The translations under genes were made by a program, and so were the position numbers. A stretch of 64,000 nt of DNA from Campylorhamphus procurvoides (lineage: Eukaryota > Chordata > Aves > Passeriformes > Dendrocolaptidae), in the NCBI GenBank assembly GCA_013396655.1, contig WBMV01000787.1, positions 579,639 through 643,638 on the forward strand, read 5' to 3'. Shown here piece after piece: positions 29,801 through 41,682 of the stretch (position 1 is the stretch's first letter; every line of letters starts with the position of its first letter). The notes beneath the pieces are model-generated. The model was not told the origin of the DNA. It was given only the letters and a program-made list of their open reading frames with translations, and made no database searches.

Positions 29801-32800
29801 ATTCACCTTCCTGCAATACCCTCCATTAAGCACATCACAGTTCCTGACTGCATTTGTGGATCACCCTTGTTTCAGGAATTCTCCTGAAGATGTGTGTCCA
29901 GGGGGGCTGACACCATTCTCCTTACAGCACTGCCTTGGGCACCCTGTTCCAGGAGCTTCTTTACAGCCCTTAGCTGTGTGACCCCAGGGGAAGAACCGGG
30001 GGCTCTCTTGGTAGCTCATCTTTCCTGCTTCTTTGGGACTCAGTTGCTTTGCTCTTCTCACAAGTTGCTGGCCAAGCTCTTCTGCTCTGTAGCTCTGGAC
30101 TCTCACCTGGCCTGCCTGGCTCATTGGAGCAACATGGAGAAACTCCTCTCGGTGGGAAGGACAGAGAAATGCAGAGGCCTGGTTTGGAATGGGAGCATGT
30201 AGGGAGCAGCATCCTGGACGGCTCTGGGGCAGCCCTGGCAGGACAGGGTCAGGGAGTGTCACCATCATGGCTTAGGGCAGAACCTCCATCTCTGGTTCTC
30301 CCCTTGGTGCCTTGCAGAACACTGACCCCCTCGTTGTTTTCCAGCACAACTGTAGAGGCAAAACACTTCCACAATCAAGATCTCAGGGACAGATTTGTAG
30401 TGAGTGGGATGGTGAGTTCTCATACCCAAAGTCTGAGTGTTCTGTTTGCAGCCCCAGCTCAGAGCTGGACCCTGCTGCTGCAGTGACCATCACCCCCTGC
30501 TCTGCCATGTGGGAGGGAAGGAGGAGCCCACAGATTCAAACTTGCTTCTCCTGTGCTTTTCTGTAGATGCACAAGTGAGGGATAAAAGCACAATTGAAAT
30601 TCCACTTAGAAGCAGCATATTCAGCACAAGATTTTCCAGTTAAGTTTTGAGTCTCTCCAACACAACCTCTTTGTTAGCAAAGAAGCTTTCTGTCAGACTT
30701 TCCTTTTTCTTCATTTTATCCTTTTTTCATTCCCACATACACATTAGAGGTGGCCATTGGGTTTATTTGATTTTTCCTTCATGGAATCATGGGTAGTTTC
30801 ATTGCAACTCATCTCTTTCTGTTTGTTTCGTATAGGGCTGGTAGTGCAGGACCATTCAGACCCCCTGTTCAGTTCCTATGCCTATAAGTCCCACTACCTA
30901 CTGAATGAGTCAAATCGTGCTGAGTTGATGAAATTACCTATGATTCCTCCTCCTTCGTCAGCTTCCAAAAAGAAATGTGAGAAAGGTAACCAAAATAGTT
31001 TCTTTCTCTTTAATTTACTTTCGCTTTTTCTATTTTTTTCTCTTTAAATCAATGGAGAAATGTCTGCTTGTCCCCACACTGACTGCTTTCAGTGACCTTC
31101 ACTCATGGTTATTGTGAGCCTGTGTTCGTGTTGGCAATTTTTATTTATTTTTTTTATTATTATTACAAAAGGGCTTAAAATAATTGCTGTCACTAAATTC
31201 TCCTTGGAAGAGGTTTAGTCACTCTGTATCTGGCCTGGGTTGTTCCAGCTTCAGGGAATTGTTTGCACAGCAGTGTGAAGAGGAGGCAAATGGATCTCAA
31301 TACTGTTGCAGTTCAGTGTTTACCTGGATGATGTAAAACCACTTCTTAAATTCATTTGATGTGTGTTAGAAGAGAGGGATGTGCAGTTTCAGATCTTGTG
31401 CAGAGCCTGAGAGAAGAGAGGACATTTGGGGTTGGACGAGGGTGGGTGTTGTGTCCATGCAGAGGGTGCCAGAGGGGGAAGGCAGTGAGGTCTGACCTGT
31501 GTGTGTCTCCTCTAGTCCCTGGGCCTTGGGTCCCACCTCTACCCCTGAAATTCCCCACAGAAATTTGATTCTCAGGGAGCATTCAGAGCCAGTGCCCCAT
31601 TACCCAGCCCAAGTCAGGTTCTTTTGAGCATTTCTAGAGCGATGGCTTCCAGTAGTCCTGTAATTCCTGAGAACAAGAATTATTTTGAGCCCTGTGCTTA
31701 GCTTGAGCCATATCTGCCTAATGCATCCTGAGAGCAATGTTGGGTTTTTTCTTGCTTAGCACTGACAGTTTTGTGTTTGATTTTGTTTGATTTTTTTGCA
31801 TCTCTTGGCATTTTCCCATCTTGGATAATGTTTCAGTAATTTGTCTGTATTTCCTCTGAAATTACATTTGCAAAAATTTACTTTTAAAATTCATTGTGGG
31901 TTTGGGGAGCTCTGAAGACTCCATATGGCTGGATATTACTGGTTTTTAGCAGAGGAAATACAGTGTTGGTCATGCACCTGGATTGTTTAAGGAATGCTCA
32001 TTGTGACATGCAACAATCAATTAATGCAATGATATTTTGGGAAGTCTAGAGAGGAACAAGATTTTATGATAAAGGTTTGAAAGTGACTGTTTGCACTTTT
32101 GATATTGTGACTAAAATTTGCTTTGAATACTCAAATGTCTCACAGACTTTCCATCTGGGACACAGAAACGTGTTAGTTTTTAAATATATATATATCTATA
32201 AAAATGTATTTATATGTTTTTATATACCTACAGATTTAAAATATTACAATATATGTATCAAGTCACATTGTATGAGCTGCTTTGTTGAGGGTGGCTTAGA
32301 GATGTGTTGTGTCTCTCCACACTTAATACAGCTGCCAAAATGTGAGCCAGGCAAAACACTTTTTGCCCAATTAAATGTAAACCTCAGAAATTCATGTGAA
32401 TTCATGCGCTGAGATTCCCTCTCTGCACCGGGAACTTTTGGGATGGGGACAACTCCTGTGTGTCTCATTCTACTTTATGTACTGGGCGCATCCTGGTAAA
32501 CTTTTTGTGGAATAAACACATTATTACAATTGTTCTTGCTGCCAAAAAGCATTGATGAACCTGTAGGCTGCAGGGTTGGTCCTTGCTAACGATTGCTGGG
32601 GATTCAGTCAGAACAATGTTGATTGAAAAAGGAGTCCTTAAAAATGTGGGGGTTTGTCACTGTTTTGGCCATTACCAAAGAACTAAAAGCTGGCAGCACA
32701 GCTCTCAGCTTCAGTGCTTCCCTCAGGAGTGGTGCTCCTCCTGCCAGCTCACCTTGTGTTTAAATCCTCAGCTTCTTTTTTATGTGTCTGATGCAGTTAA

Positions 32801-35800
32801 GAGTCACAACTTGCCCTCAGATGAATCACTGCACAGTCCTTTTTAACCAACATTAAGTTTGACTCGATCCCTTTCTTTTGCCATTTCTCTGTGGGGCAGT
32901 AGGAATGTAGAGTGGATGATGTAAAGTGATGTCGATTGCTGTGCACGTAGGGAGCAAATCCTGACTTCTACAAACCAAGCAGGGCTTCTTTGTTTCAAGG
33001 TGGCAAACTGTTGTGCTGTGAGTCCTGCCCAGCTTCCTTCCACCCCGAGTGTCTCAGCATAGAAATGCCTGAGGGATGCTGGAATTGCAATGACTGTAAA
33101 GCTGGGAAGAAGCTGCGGTACAAGCAGATCGTTTGGGTCAAGCTTGGGAATTACAGGCAAGTTCACCACTTGGGGGTTTTAATGCTGTGAATGTTTTAAT
33201 GTGCTCTGGAATTGCAGGAAATAAAGCAGCTCTGTTGTCGTGATCAAGAACTAGAAATGCAATAATTCATCTGCTTTGTGTCAGACATGGATGTTACTCT
33301 TGAAATGCAATTCTCCTGCTTTTCTCAGGCAGTGATGGACACAGGATTGTACTTACTTTTGCTCTGTAGAGTGTAATCATGGTATGGAGCACCAGGGGCT
33401 GGCTTGGAGCCTACCTATCCTTGCTGGTGTTTGCTTTAGTCACCTGCAGCAGTACAGGTGTTTACAGGGGATCCTGGAAACCCACTCTCAGGCCACAGAT
33501 GCTCTTAAAGGGCTTTTCCAAAATTGGGAGCAAGAACTTTGCTTGTGTTTTGCATGGAGCTTCACAGGTGTTGCCAGAAGGAGCCTTGACCATGTGAGAA
33601 AGGAGTTCATTACCTTGTGAAAGGAAAACTGGCTTTTATTTCTCAATCCCATTAGTAAATGGGCAAACTCTGGTTCAGGGAACTTATATTGTTCTTTTCT
33701 CTCCTCCTCTGCAGGTGGTGGCCAGCAGAGATCTGCAATCCCAGGTCTGTGCCTCTCAACATACAGGGCCTCAAACATGATATCGGGGACTTCCCAGTAT
33801 TTTTCTTTGGTTCACATGACTACTATTGGGTACACCAGGGCAGAGTTTTCCCTTATGTTGAAGGAGATAAAAGCTTTGCTGAGGGGCAAACTAGTATTAA
33901 CAAGACCTTCAAGAAAGGTAAAATCAAACAAAGTTTATAGTGGTTTATGACAAAAATTCCACGTGTTTGTGTCTCCATCACCACTTAACCTGCATGGGAA
34001 TATTATGTGACTAGTGTTCTGTGTTCACGTGAAATCCAAGCATTGTGTTGATCCCTTGACTGCAGATAAAAATGTGTTTCTTTAAGTGCCTACTCATTGT
34101 GTGTTGTTGTGGGCCAGTTCAGTTCTTCCACAAAGTGGGGAATGTTAAGATGGAGCTCGGGCTCTGCTGCATGGGATCATTGTTCAGTATCTTGGTACCT
34201 GCTGAAAGTACCTCATGATAGAGTCATGATAAACTGCAATAACTCATTTTTAGCTTGTCTTTTTGTTAATACAATCCTATTACTAGCATTAAAAAAAATA
34301 AATTTAAGTAGATACATGTGCATGCTTGATTGGCAGCAGCTGGGGCTAATTGCTTTCTGTTCTGAACTCCCTGCACAGCACTCGAAGAAGCAGCAAAGCG
34401 CTTCCAGGAGCTGAAAGCACAAAGAGAAAGCAAAGAGGCATTGGAAAATGAAAGGAATTCAAGGAAACCTCCACCCTATAAACACATTAAAGTGAGTTGG
34501 CTTCTTTCCTTTTGGTTTTTAACCTATGTATGAGTATGAGTGAGTACTGCCCCTTCCCTGGAACTGTTCAAGGCCAGGCTGGACAGGGCTTGGAGCAGCC
34601 TGGTGTAGTGGAAAGTGTCCCTGCTCATGGCAGGAGGTTGCAATGGGATGAGCTTTAATGTCCCTTCCAACCCAAAGCATTCCATGATTCTGTGATTCTG
34701 AGCTGTGTACTTAAACCAGTGTTTGCAACAATTGAAGATTAAAGAAATTCACGTAGATCATTTTGCTGTTCTTTTCACAAATATTTTGTTCTGTCTTATA
34801 GTGCCACTAAGACACAGGAGGAAACAGTTATTTTCTTACCTTCTCATGCCAGTTGTTGACTCTGTGTTCCTTGTGCATTGTCTTCATCCTCTATTCTTCT
34901 CCTCCTTTGCTCCCCAGTCCAACAAGGTGATAGGGAAGGTTCAGATCCAGGTGGCTGACCTGTCGGAGATCCCCCGGTGTAACTGCAAGCCATCTGATGA
35001 GAACCCGTGTGGGCTGGAGTCGGAGTGCCTGAACAGGATGCTGCAGTACGAGTGCCACCCGCAGGTGTGCCCGGCCGGGGAGCGCTGCCAGAACCAGTGC
35101 TTCACCAAGAGGCTCTACCCCGACGCCGAGATCATCAAAACCGAGCGCCGCGGCTGGGGCCTCAGGACCAAAAGGAGCATTAAAAAGGTACAGTGACCCA
35201 GGGCAAAGGCTGTGTGACAGGGCTAGGTGAGAACACTCTGTACCTCCAGCGAGTGCACTGTGAGTGTTTTAACCCCTCAACAACTGCCTGGCTGCGCAGA
35301 GTGATGCCCAGTGCTCAGTGTTGACTCTTTGTATTGAGGTCTGTCACGTCCCAGCTCTTTGGAGTTCCCTTAGAATATGCTGTTGGCTTGTAGGGCTACT
35401 TTTAAATGTGGATTTTAGCCACTAGTTTTATTAAATTGACAATTTTTCACATCTGTGTTTCGTGAAAATAAAACAAAAGTATGTGGTGAAAATAATTCTT
35501 GTAACAGTTCCCGTTTCTGAGGAGTCTGTGAATATTGTCACATTGTCCTTCTTAAAAGAAAGCAGGAAAGTTGAAAGGATTTAGGGAACTGATGATTGTC
35601 TTGTTAGTGAATGGAAGAACAGGGTTGGGTTCTGCTGCCTTTTATTCTGAGAGGGTTTATTGCTTGGACAGCAAGTACCTGGTGCATATTTTCAGATTGT
35701 GCCTATGAGACCATTAAAATGTAATGCTTTTTGTGATGATTAGAGTATTTTTTTTAATAGGAAATGCTTTTTTCCGTGTTGCTCCCTTTTATCATCATGA

Positions 35801-38082
35801 GTAGGATGCATGGATTTCTTATTCTTGTTCTCCTTCCCTCTGCAGGGTGAATTTGTGAATGAGTATGTTGGGGAGCTCATTGACGAGGAGGAGTGCCGGC
35901 TGCGCATCAAACGTGCACATGAGAACAGTGTCACCAACTTTTATATGTTAACTGTAACCAAGGTGAATATTATGTCTTGTCTGATACAAACTGTTGCTGG
36001 TCAGCAGGAAACCTTGTTTTCTTTTTAAATACTGAACATATCTTTGTCTTTTTCCTTGAAGGACCGAATAATAGATGCTGGCCCAAAGGGGAACTACTCT
36101 CGTTTTATGAACCATAGTTGTAACCCAAACTGTGAAACACAGAAGTGGACAGTGAATGGTGACATTAGAGTTGGACTGTTTGCTCTTTGTGACATTCCTG
36201 CAGGTAAAAGGATGGCACTATTTGGCATGTTTACTTCTGTCTTCCAATGGCCAAGTTCTTCACTTGGGTTTTTTTTCCTTGAAGTTCCTTAATAGTAGTG
36301 ATGTGTTTAGAAATTTTGTCATTCATTGGAGTGGAGACAATATTTAGGTTCCAGTTTTAGCAGGGGTCTTAGGGGTACAAACAGTAATCAAATGTCATTG
36401 TCACAGGCCTGTTGTTCCTTGGTGTCCGTGTGTGTGAATTGGCTTTCTTTGAATTGTAGGAATGGAGTTAACATTCAATTACAATCTGGATTGCCTGGGC
36501 AATGGCAGGACCGAGTGTCACTGCGGAGCAGAAAACTGCAGTGGCTTCCTGGGAGTGCGTCCAAAGGTACGTGGATAAACAATGAACCTTCTCCTCCCAA
36601 ATCCAGAAATTTTGTGGGGCAGAGAGAGGGTTTTGATTTATTTAACTCTGTAGCCTGTGTAATACTTTCCACCTTTGAAAATCTCTAAAGGATTTTACAG
36701 TGTACCCTGCAGTGGTGTTGTTTTGGGGGGGAAATTGTTAATTTACCAAACTGTTAATTCAGAAACATCTGAATGGGCACTTCTGGCTTTTGGAGATTAA
36801 CAACTTTTTTGAGTGGATCTAATTTAAGCAGAAGTCATGCAAATAATAACTTAAAGTGTGTTTTAAGGCCAGGGGTTTGTGAGTGACCATGTGCTGTGAT
36901 TTTGCCCTTGTTAGACAGCGTTTGCAACGGCAAATGAAGAGAAGGTGAAGAATGCAAAATTAAAGCAGAAGAAACGGAAAATAAAAACAGAACAGAAGCA
37001 GATGCATGAAGACAACTGTTTCCAGTGTGGAGATGGGGGAGAGCTGGTCATGTGTGATAAGAAGGACTGTCCCAAAGCATACCACCTCCTATGCCTTAAC
37101 CTGACTCAACCACCTTTTGGTAAGAGCAATTGTGTGGCTCCTGTTTGTCTTTTCCTTCCTGCTGCAAGCAAATGTTTGAGCTGAAATTCAATGTTCATTT
37201 GAATGAAACACAGCATGTTTGCTTTTCCATTGCCAGTCACTTTTAGCAGTACAGCAGGTGACTGTCCCTAAACAGAACTGATGGGTAGGGGCTTTGTCAT
37301 ACTTTCTAATGTTGTTCTTGTTTCATCTCTTTCTTGGATCCAATTTCCTCCTCTTTCTTTGATTGGAACACAGGCATCATCTTGGTGTTGAGGGGTAAAA
37401 TAAATCAACTGACAGTTCAAACATTGGCAAAGCCAACAGAATGTTTAAGGCTGAACTAAAGCTTCCTTTGGGGGTACCCTCTGAGCAGGGCAGTGTCCAG
37501 GGCAATGAGAGATGCTCACAAATCAGGAAAATGTACAAAACAAACTCCATCTTGCAAGGACATTTGATGCCTTGATGCCAGAGGGTGTAGTTCTTATTGT
37601 TTTAAGCTCTGGTTGTGCACGCAGCAATAATTTGGGCCAAGAGAGACCTGAAAAATGCAAAATACTGTGTCCAGTCAGATTCTTGTAAATGAGAAGCAGC
37701 ACCCACAGTAAGAGCTGATTTTTCTGAACTTTGTTTGTATTCACCTGAGCAATTCCAACACGGAGCGAAGGTTAAAGGCCAATGCTGTCCCTCAAATGCC
37801 CTAATTCCAGCTCCCTGTCTTTCTCTCCTCCCATTCTCAGGAAAGTGGGAATGTCCGTGGCATCAGTGCGACATCTGTAGCAATCCTGCCGTTTCCTTCT
37901 GTGAGTTTTGCCCCCACTCCTTCTGTAAGGATCACGAGAAGGGAGCCCTGGTGCCGTCGGCGCTGGACGGCCGCCTCTGCTGCTCCGCACACGACCCCAA
38001 ATCTCCTGTGGCACCCGAGTACTGGAGCAAGATCAAGTGCAAATTGGAAGCACAGAATGCTGTGGAAGAGGCAAAGGAGTGA
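11752..38082 (+). CDS. NSD3: NSD3 (WHSC1L1), histone H3 lysine-36 methyltransferase, long isoform
   Basis: Coding exons: 11752-12410, 15183-15251, 15654-15813, 16208-16362, 17140-17646, 18438-18564, 21768-21868, 24214-24259, 24786-24916, 25450-25578, 26202-26328, 26699-26896, 27595-27765, 30836-30985, 33000-33156, 33715-33917, 34379-34491, 34918-35187, 35846-35962, 36062-36203, 36460-36566, 36915-37119, 37841-38082. All phases agree apart from a gap at 12154. The product is about 1,428 residues plus the gap; human NSD3 has 1,437. It begins [14 protein letters not shown]. Domains in order: BET-binding motif [11 protein letters not shown] just after the gap, PWWP1 (about 259-325), PHD fingers (about 696-960), PWWP2 (about 955-1020), AWS-SET-postSET (about 1088-1280) and a C-terminal PHD/C5HCH module. 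NSD3 mono- and dimethylates H3K36 in chromatin and binds BRD4 through the BET motif. One intron (33157-33714) has a GC donor. The start was chosen by identity to the family N-terminus and its Kozak context. Confidence 0.96.
12154..12154. other. NSD3: Gap inside NSD3 coding exon 2
   Basis: The frame reads ...KPSPPQ up to the N and resumes as [16 protein letters not shown] one frame over. The human protein has a proline run here (PPPPPSVPQT). The missing bases must number 2 modulo 3, so one N falsely creates a frameshift and an early stop at 12205-12207. The gap most likely swallowed a GC-rich CCN repeat. Confidence 0.9.
15654..16362 (+). other. NSD3: NSD3 PWWP1 domain exons
   Basis: Exons 15654-15813 and 16208-16362 encode the first PWWP domain, from [20 protein letters not shown] through [13 protein letters not shown]. 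The PWWP signature is intact. In the family this module reads methylated H3K36 nucleosomes and DNA. It is present in both long and short isoforms. Confidence 0.9.
22044..23490 (+). CDS. NSD3: Candidate alternative terminal exon of NSD3 short isoform, with its 3'UTR and poly(A) signal
   Basis: After exon 21768-21868 (ending KKIKKEQ) the intron has an AG-free stretch of about 150 bases, ending at ttctcag (22037-22043). Splicing there continues in frame for 15 residues, [15 protein letters not shown], to a TAA at 22089-22091. AT-rich sequence follows to a canonical AATAAA at 23462-23467 with no competing long frame. Human NSD3 produces a 645-residue short isoform that leaves the long form at this exon border, keeps PWWP1, lacks SET and acts as a BRD4 adaptor. 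Only 22044-22091 would be coding; the rest is 3'UTR. I could not confirm the tail residues against the known isoform, so the exact splice site is inferred. Confidence 0.55.
27116..27265. repeat. 77-bp tandem duplication in an NSD3 intron
   Basis: The unit beginning gaagccaagggtttgtagca occurs at 27116-27192 and again at 27193-27265 with a few substitutions. It lies between the exons ending at 26896 and starting at 27595. The small divergence points to a recent duplication. No coding or RNA signal was seen in it. Confidence 0.85.
27322..27361. repeat. 20-bp perfect tandem duplication
   Basis: The unit aaatggactctagaatgatg is repeated exactly at 27322-27341 and 27342-27361, in the same intron as the 77-bp duplication about 60 bp upstream. 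Confidence 0.9.
33000..33917 (+). other. NSD3: NSD3 fourth PHD finger and PWWP2 exons
   Basis: Exon 33000-33156 encodes [19 protein letters not shown] with complete zinc ligands, then the start of PWWP2 ([13 protein letters not shown]). Exon 33715-33917 continues [19 protein letters not shown] and the acidic [14 protein letters not shown] core. The border falls inside an Arg codon (AG|G), and the intron between them opens with GC instead of GT. Confidence 0.9.
33157..33714 (+). other. NSD3: GC-AG intron of NSD3
   Basis: The only reading that joins LGNYR to WWPAE is exon end ttacag followed by gcaagt, then acceptor ctctgcag. The donor otherwise matches the consensus perfectly (cag|gcaagt), as is typical of the minority GC-AG class spliced by the major spliceosome. 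Confidence 0.9.
34528..34702 (+). mobile_element. CR1 LINE 3' fragment
   Basis: It carries the avian CR1 tail signature: ggccaggctggacagggctt, a ggcaggaggttgcaatggga segment, cccttccaacccaaa and the terminal attctgtgattct repeats. It is 5'-truncated, plus-oriented and lies in the NSD3 intron between exons 34379-34491 and 34918-35187. Confidence 0.85.
34918..36566 (+). other. NSD3: NSD3 AWS-SET-postSET catalytic exons
   Basis: Exons 34918-35187, 35846-35962, 36062-36203 and 36460-36566. AWS cysteines run from [11 protein letters not shown] to [11 protein letters not shown]. The SET domain has the SAM-binding RRGWGLRTK, the catalytic-site pair NHSCNPNC (about residues 1214-1221) and ELTFNYN. 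The post-SET zinc motif [13 protein letters not shown] completes the site. All hallmark residues are present, so the enzyme should be active. Confidence 0.93.
36915..38082 (+). other. NSD3: NSD3 C-terminal PHD5/C5HCH exons
   Basis: Exons 36915-37119 and 37841-38082 encode a basic linker ([13 protein letters not shown]), then [26 protein letters not shown], and a C5HCH finger ([28 protein letters not shown]). The protein ends EEAKE with TGA at 38080-38082. In NSD proteins this module binds the H3 N-terminus. Confidence 0.9.
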
Positions 38083-40208
38083 ATTTGGTTAAAGACAAAT
38101 GTGGGAGGGGAGAAGAGGGGCAACAGGCGACGAACTCAGAGAGACTGTGATGCCACACTCAGTCTTTGTCCTCGAAGCTGTCGCGTGTGAGCTGGAACGG
38201 GACCATTGACCTGAGCGAGCAGAACCAGGCAGTGGTGTTTGGTTTTTATTGTTTGGTCTTTCTTTTACCCTTGAATGTGCTACAGCAGCTCTTACTGTTG
38301 GAAACCAGGAACGTCTTGGCCTTCGAAGAAAACCGTAGACCTTTTGACAGTGAAAAGAATATTCTGTTTAAAATAATGTTCTTTGAGTGTAGAAAGCAAA
38401 GCATAGCAACAGATTTATTTATTTAATTTTGAAAGGGTGTTGAAGATCTGGCTTTGATCGGTCAACGTGTCTTTAAAAACAAAACAGCGAAGCCAACGTA
38501 ACTTTTGTGTCTAGTTTATGGAAAGAGCAAAGCCTCCCCCTCTCTGTAACGCTGAGATGCCAAACAGACAGGTGTGGGTGTCAGACCAGGTGACTCTGAA
38601 ATGCCTCTGTTCCAGTACTTATTGTTACAGGCATTGGAGAAGGTAGGTTGTCTCTCGTGTTAACTTACAAATATTATTGTGATGCTTTTCCTGGCAGAAA
38701 TCAGGTGTGTCACTTCTTGGAAGTGCTCATAACAGGAGGTCTGGCAGTATTAAAGGAGGGAAGAGGTGGTGGTTCCTTGCTCCAGAGCTGTAATGGGTGT
38801 TTGCAGATAGGTGAAAATTCAGTTTAATTGTACAGTGGTCGTTTCTTTATCCTGCCCAAGGTGGAAACCCTTCCCAGGCAGGAGAGACTCCCAGTCTTGG
38901 TCAGAGCTGAAGTCAATCCTGCTGGTGGATTAGTCATCTGCCACATCTCTGCTGGTTTGGTGGCAGGTACTGAGTGTGATTTTTTTTCAGTGCTGCCTTC
39001 TCAGGCTCCCGGTGGCTTCAGGGAAGACTTGGGCACGTAAGGAACCCAACCCATGTGCATATTGGTTTTGATTGAACATTTAGTTTTGTTTTTTTATTTT
39101 TTTTTGCTGAGAGAGATCTTCTAACTTTAATCTTCGTTGTTAATGGATCTGAGGAACATCTCATCACTTCCTTGATGAACAGGGTATTTTATGTCTGGGT
39201 AAAGGGCCATATCCTAGCAGCCAGCTGGAGCCTCAGGAGATGGTTCTCTCTTGGATTTCCTATGTTAATCAGAGAGACAGACTTCTTCAGTGAGGCTTTG
39301 GAAGTGGCTTAGGTTGGCTCCTGCTCCAGATTTTCTTTAGAAAACCTATTTTGCTCCATTTGTTTATGCAAAGAGCCATTGGTGTCCCCAGGCTGGAGTT
39401 AATTTTGGTGACCCTCCTCCCCCAGTCCACAATCTTACCGCGCACTGTGTGTCCCCCCTGCCCTGGTACAGCGAGTACTTCTGACTTGTGTACTGATAGT
39501 AGCTACTCCCTGCCAGCCTTTGCTCATGGGTATTGAAAATAATCAAGTATTGCTGGCATCTGGCTGAATTCAGCCTTGGAATTAAGAACCTTGTCTCTGG
39601 AAAACTGTTTACACAAACCCATGGGAACACGGAGAATTCTCAGATAAAGGAAATAGGCTGAAAAGTCCGTGTGGGATTTAGAACATGTCTTGCCTCTGCC
39701 TGATGTCCTTCCTATCCTCAAATTTGTGTACAGGAGGAAAAAGTTTTCTGTGTGTGCAATTGTAGAATGACAGGATACACTACAGTCCCTGAGGAGCTGC
39801 TGTGATGGGGACTCAGCTCTGAGCACCTGCCCATGCCCTCCCTTGGGAAGGCAGAACCTGCAGGTGTCTGGGATAATCCTGGGACAGCAGCTCTTGGGAT
39901 CTCTAAAGCACTTCATGCCGTGGGCTGTGCTCTGGTGAGGGTCTGACACTAACCCTGCTGGAAAGCAGTGCTGGATTTTGGTATTTTTTTACAATAAGGA
40001 TTTTATTTTTCTGAACATTTTGTGTGAGAAATGTCTCTTTTTAAGCTCTTACTGAGGGTGTTTAACCTTCTCAGAAATTCCAAACACAGCTCTTGCTATA
40101 GCATTTGAAGGGCCTGAGGTGTTCACTGTATATTATTTATTAGGCTTGATAATGTTCATTGATTTTTCTCCTGGAAAATCAGAGGGTTCTGATGTTCAGG
40201 TATCAGCT

Positions 40209-40258
40209 GATATATATATATTCTATATAAAATGTATATTTTATATATATATATACAT
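40209..40258. repeat. AT-rich palindromic tract
   Basis: Alternating ta runs flank a central tataaaatgtatattttata, giving a near-perfect inverted repeat. As RNA in the NSD3 3'UTR it could fold into a long AU hairpin; as DNA it is a (TA)n microsatellite. Confidence 0.75.
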
Positions 40259-41651
40259 CAGATACATTGTTGACATTATGCTGCCATGTGAACTCACCAA
40301 CCTGCTCCATTCATTCTCTGTCCATGGTGACATGCTGAGCAGAGGGAAGTGGTGTGGCAGCACCAGGACACTTCAGGAGTGTTGGACAGGACCATCAGTG
40401 CCCACCTTGGCCGTGCTGTGGAGCTGTGCTGGGGCACTGAGAGTCACAGGACATGGGAGGGTCACAGAAGGCTTAAAAATTGTCACTGAGGCTGCTGCTC
40501 CTCCTGTGCCACCCCACTCCATGTCTTGGTTTACTTTGTGTTCAAACTTCTTACAGGTGCTTCTTTTTTCCACCAAAAAAAAGTTATTAATAACAGCCAA
40601 CAGCTGGGCTTGGACTCAGAAGGGAAAACAAGAGATGGTTTGTGAGGTTGTGCAGTTTGTGAACAAAACACTGAACTGAAGAGAAGGTGAATCTTTCAAA
40701 AGGCTTTAACACTGAGATGAGAAAATGCCAATTCAGAGTATCTTGGTGACTGGAGGGGCTGTTCTGAGTGCCAGATTCTGATGTTAAAATGCACATTTTA
40801 ACCATGTCTTTGCAGACTGAATAACCAGAGTGCTATTCCTTAGTGCAATTCCTTTGTAAAGGAAAGCTTGCACAGCTGTTCTGATGAATTGGCTTCAGCA
40901 GAGGGGGAGACAGCTGCTGAATTAATTTGTCTGGGCTGCAAAATAAGGAATCTTGGATAGTTTGATCTTTTGGAGCTGAGGCCTGGAGGAAATCCACAAA
41001 ACTGGTGATTTTGGTGGAGAACTGCAATGTGCTGTTCCAGCCTAGTGGTTGTTCCTTCATGGGAACACACTGACACACTTTTCTCTTAGTTTTGTGTTGA
41101 ATTTTTGGGGTGGTCCCACACTTCTGGTGACCCCCACTCTCCAGCTCTGGCATCTGGGCAGTGCCTGAGCTGCTCTGCCCAAGTAGTGGAGTTTGTGGTT
41201 TACTGGAGTTTTCCTCTGCAGCTGCACCTGAGCACAGCACAGACATCCTGCAGCCCTTGGCCAGATGAGTCTAGAAGGTGTAATTCCAAGATTCTGTGAT
41301 TCCAGTGGTGCAGGGGCTGGTTCCACCACTCCTGAACACACGGTGCAAGCAGTAGCTGTTGTGGCTGTCAGATTATTGTATAGACTTGTCCTGTCTATAG
41401 ACTGTTGAAGGCATTTGCAGCTCAGGAAGGCAATTTTGTGGGCAAATCACCTTCTCTGGTCACCACATGATCTTGGAGAATCTGTTCAAATGGAGTAATA
41501 GGGCTGGAATGTGGATTTTTTGGCCTTTCTTCTCAAAAAAACCCAACTTCTTGTATCTTAATTTCAGGATAGAATGGGAAAGACACAATTATTAGACATA
41601 ATTATCAATGAGCATAAAATCTGTATATATTGAAACTTTACAGAATTATGT

Positions 41652-41682
41652 GGGCGGGGAGGGGGGGAGGGTGGGATGGGGG
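41652..41682 (+). promoter_or_regulatory. G-quadruplex-type motif in NSD3 3'UTR
   Basis: Five runs of at least three guanines with one- or two-base spacers (gggcggggaggggggg, then agggtgggatggggg) meet the standard four-run rule with short loops on the transcribed (sense) strand. Confidence 0.65.

Noticed and set aside
41255..41305. CR1-like tail (ccaagattctgtgattccag) in the NSD3 3'UTR
   Set aside because: Only the terminal octamers resemble CR1 and the body of the element is not recognisable, so it is too short to call.
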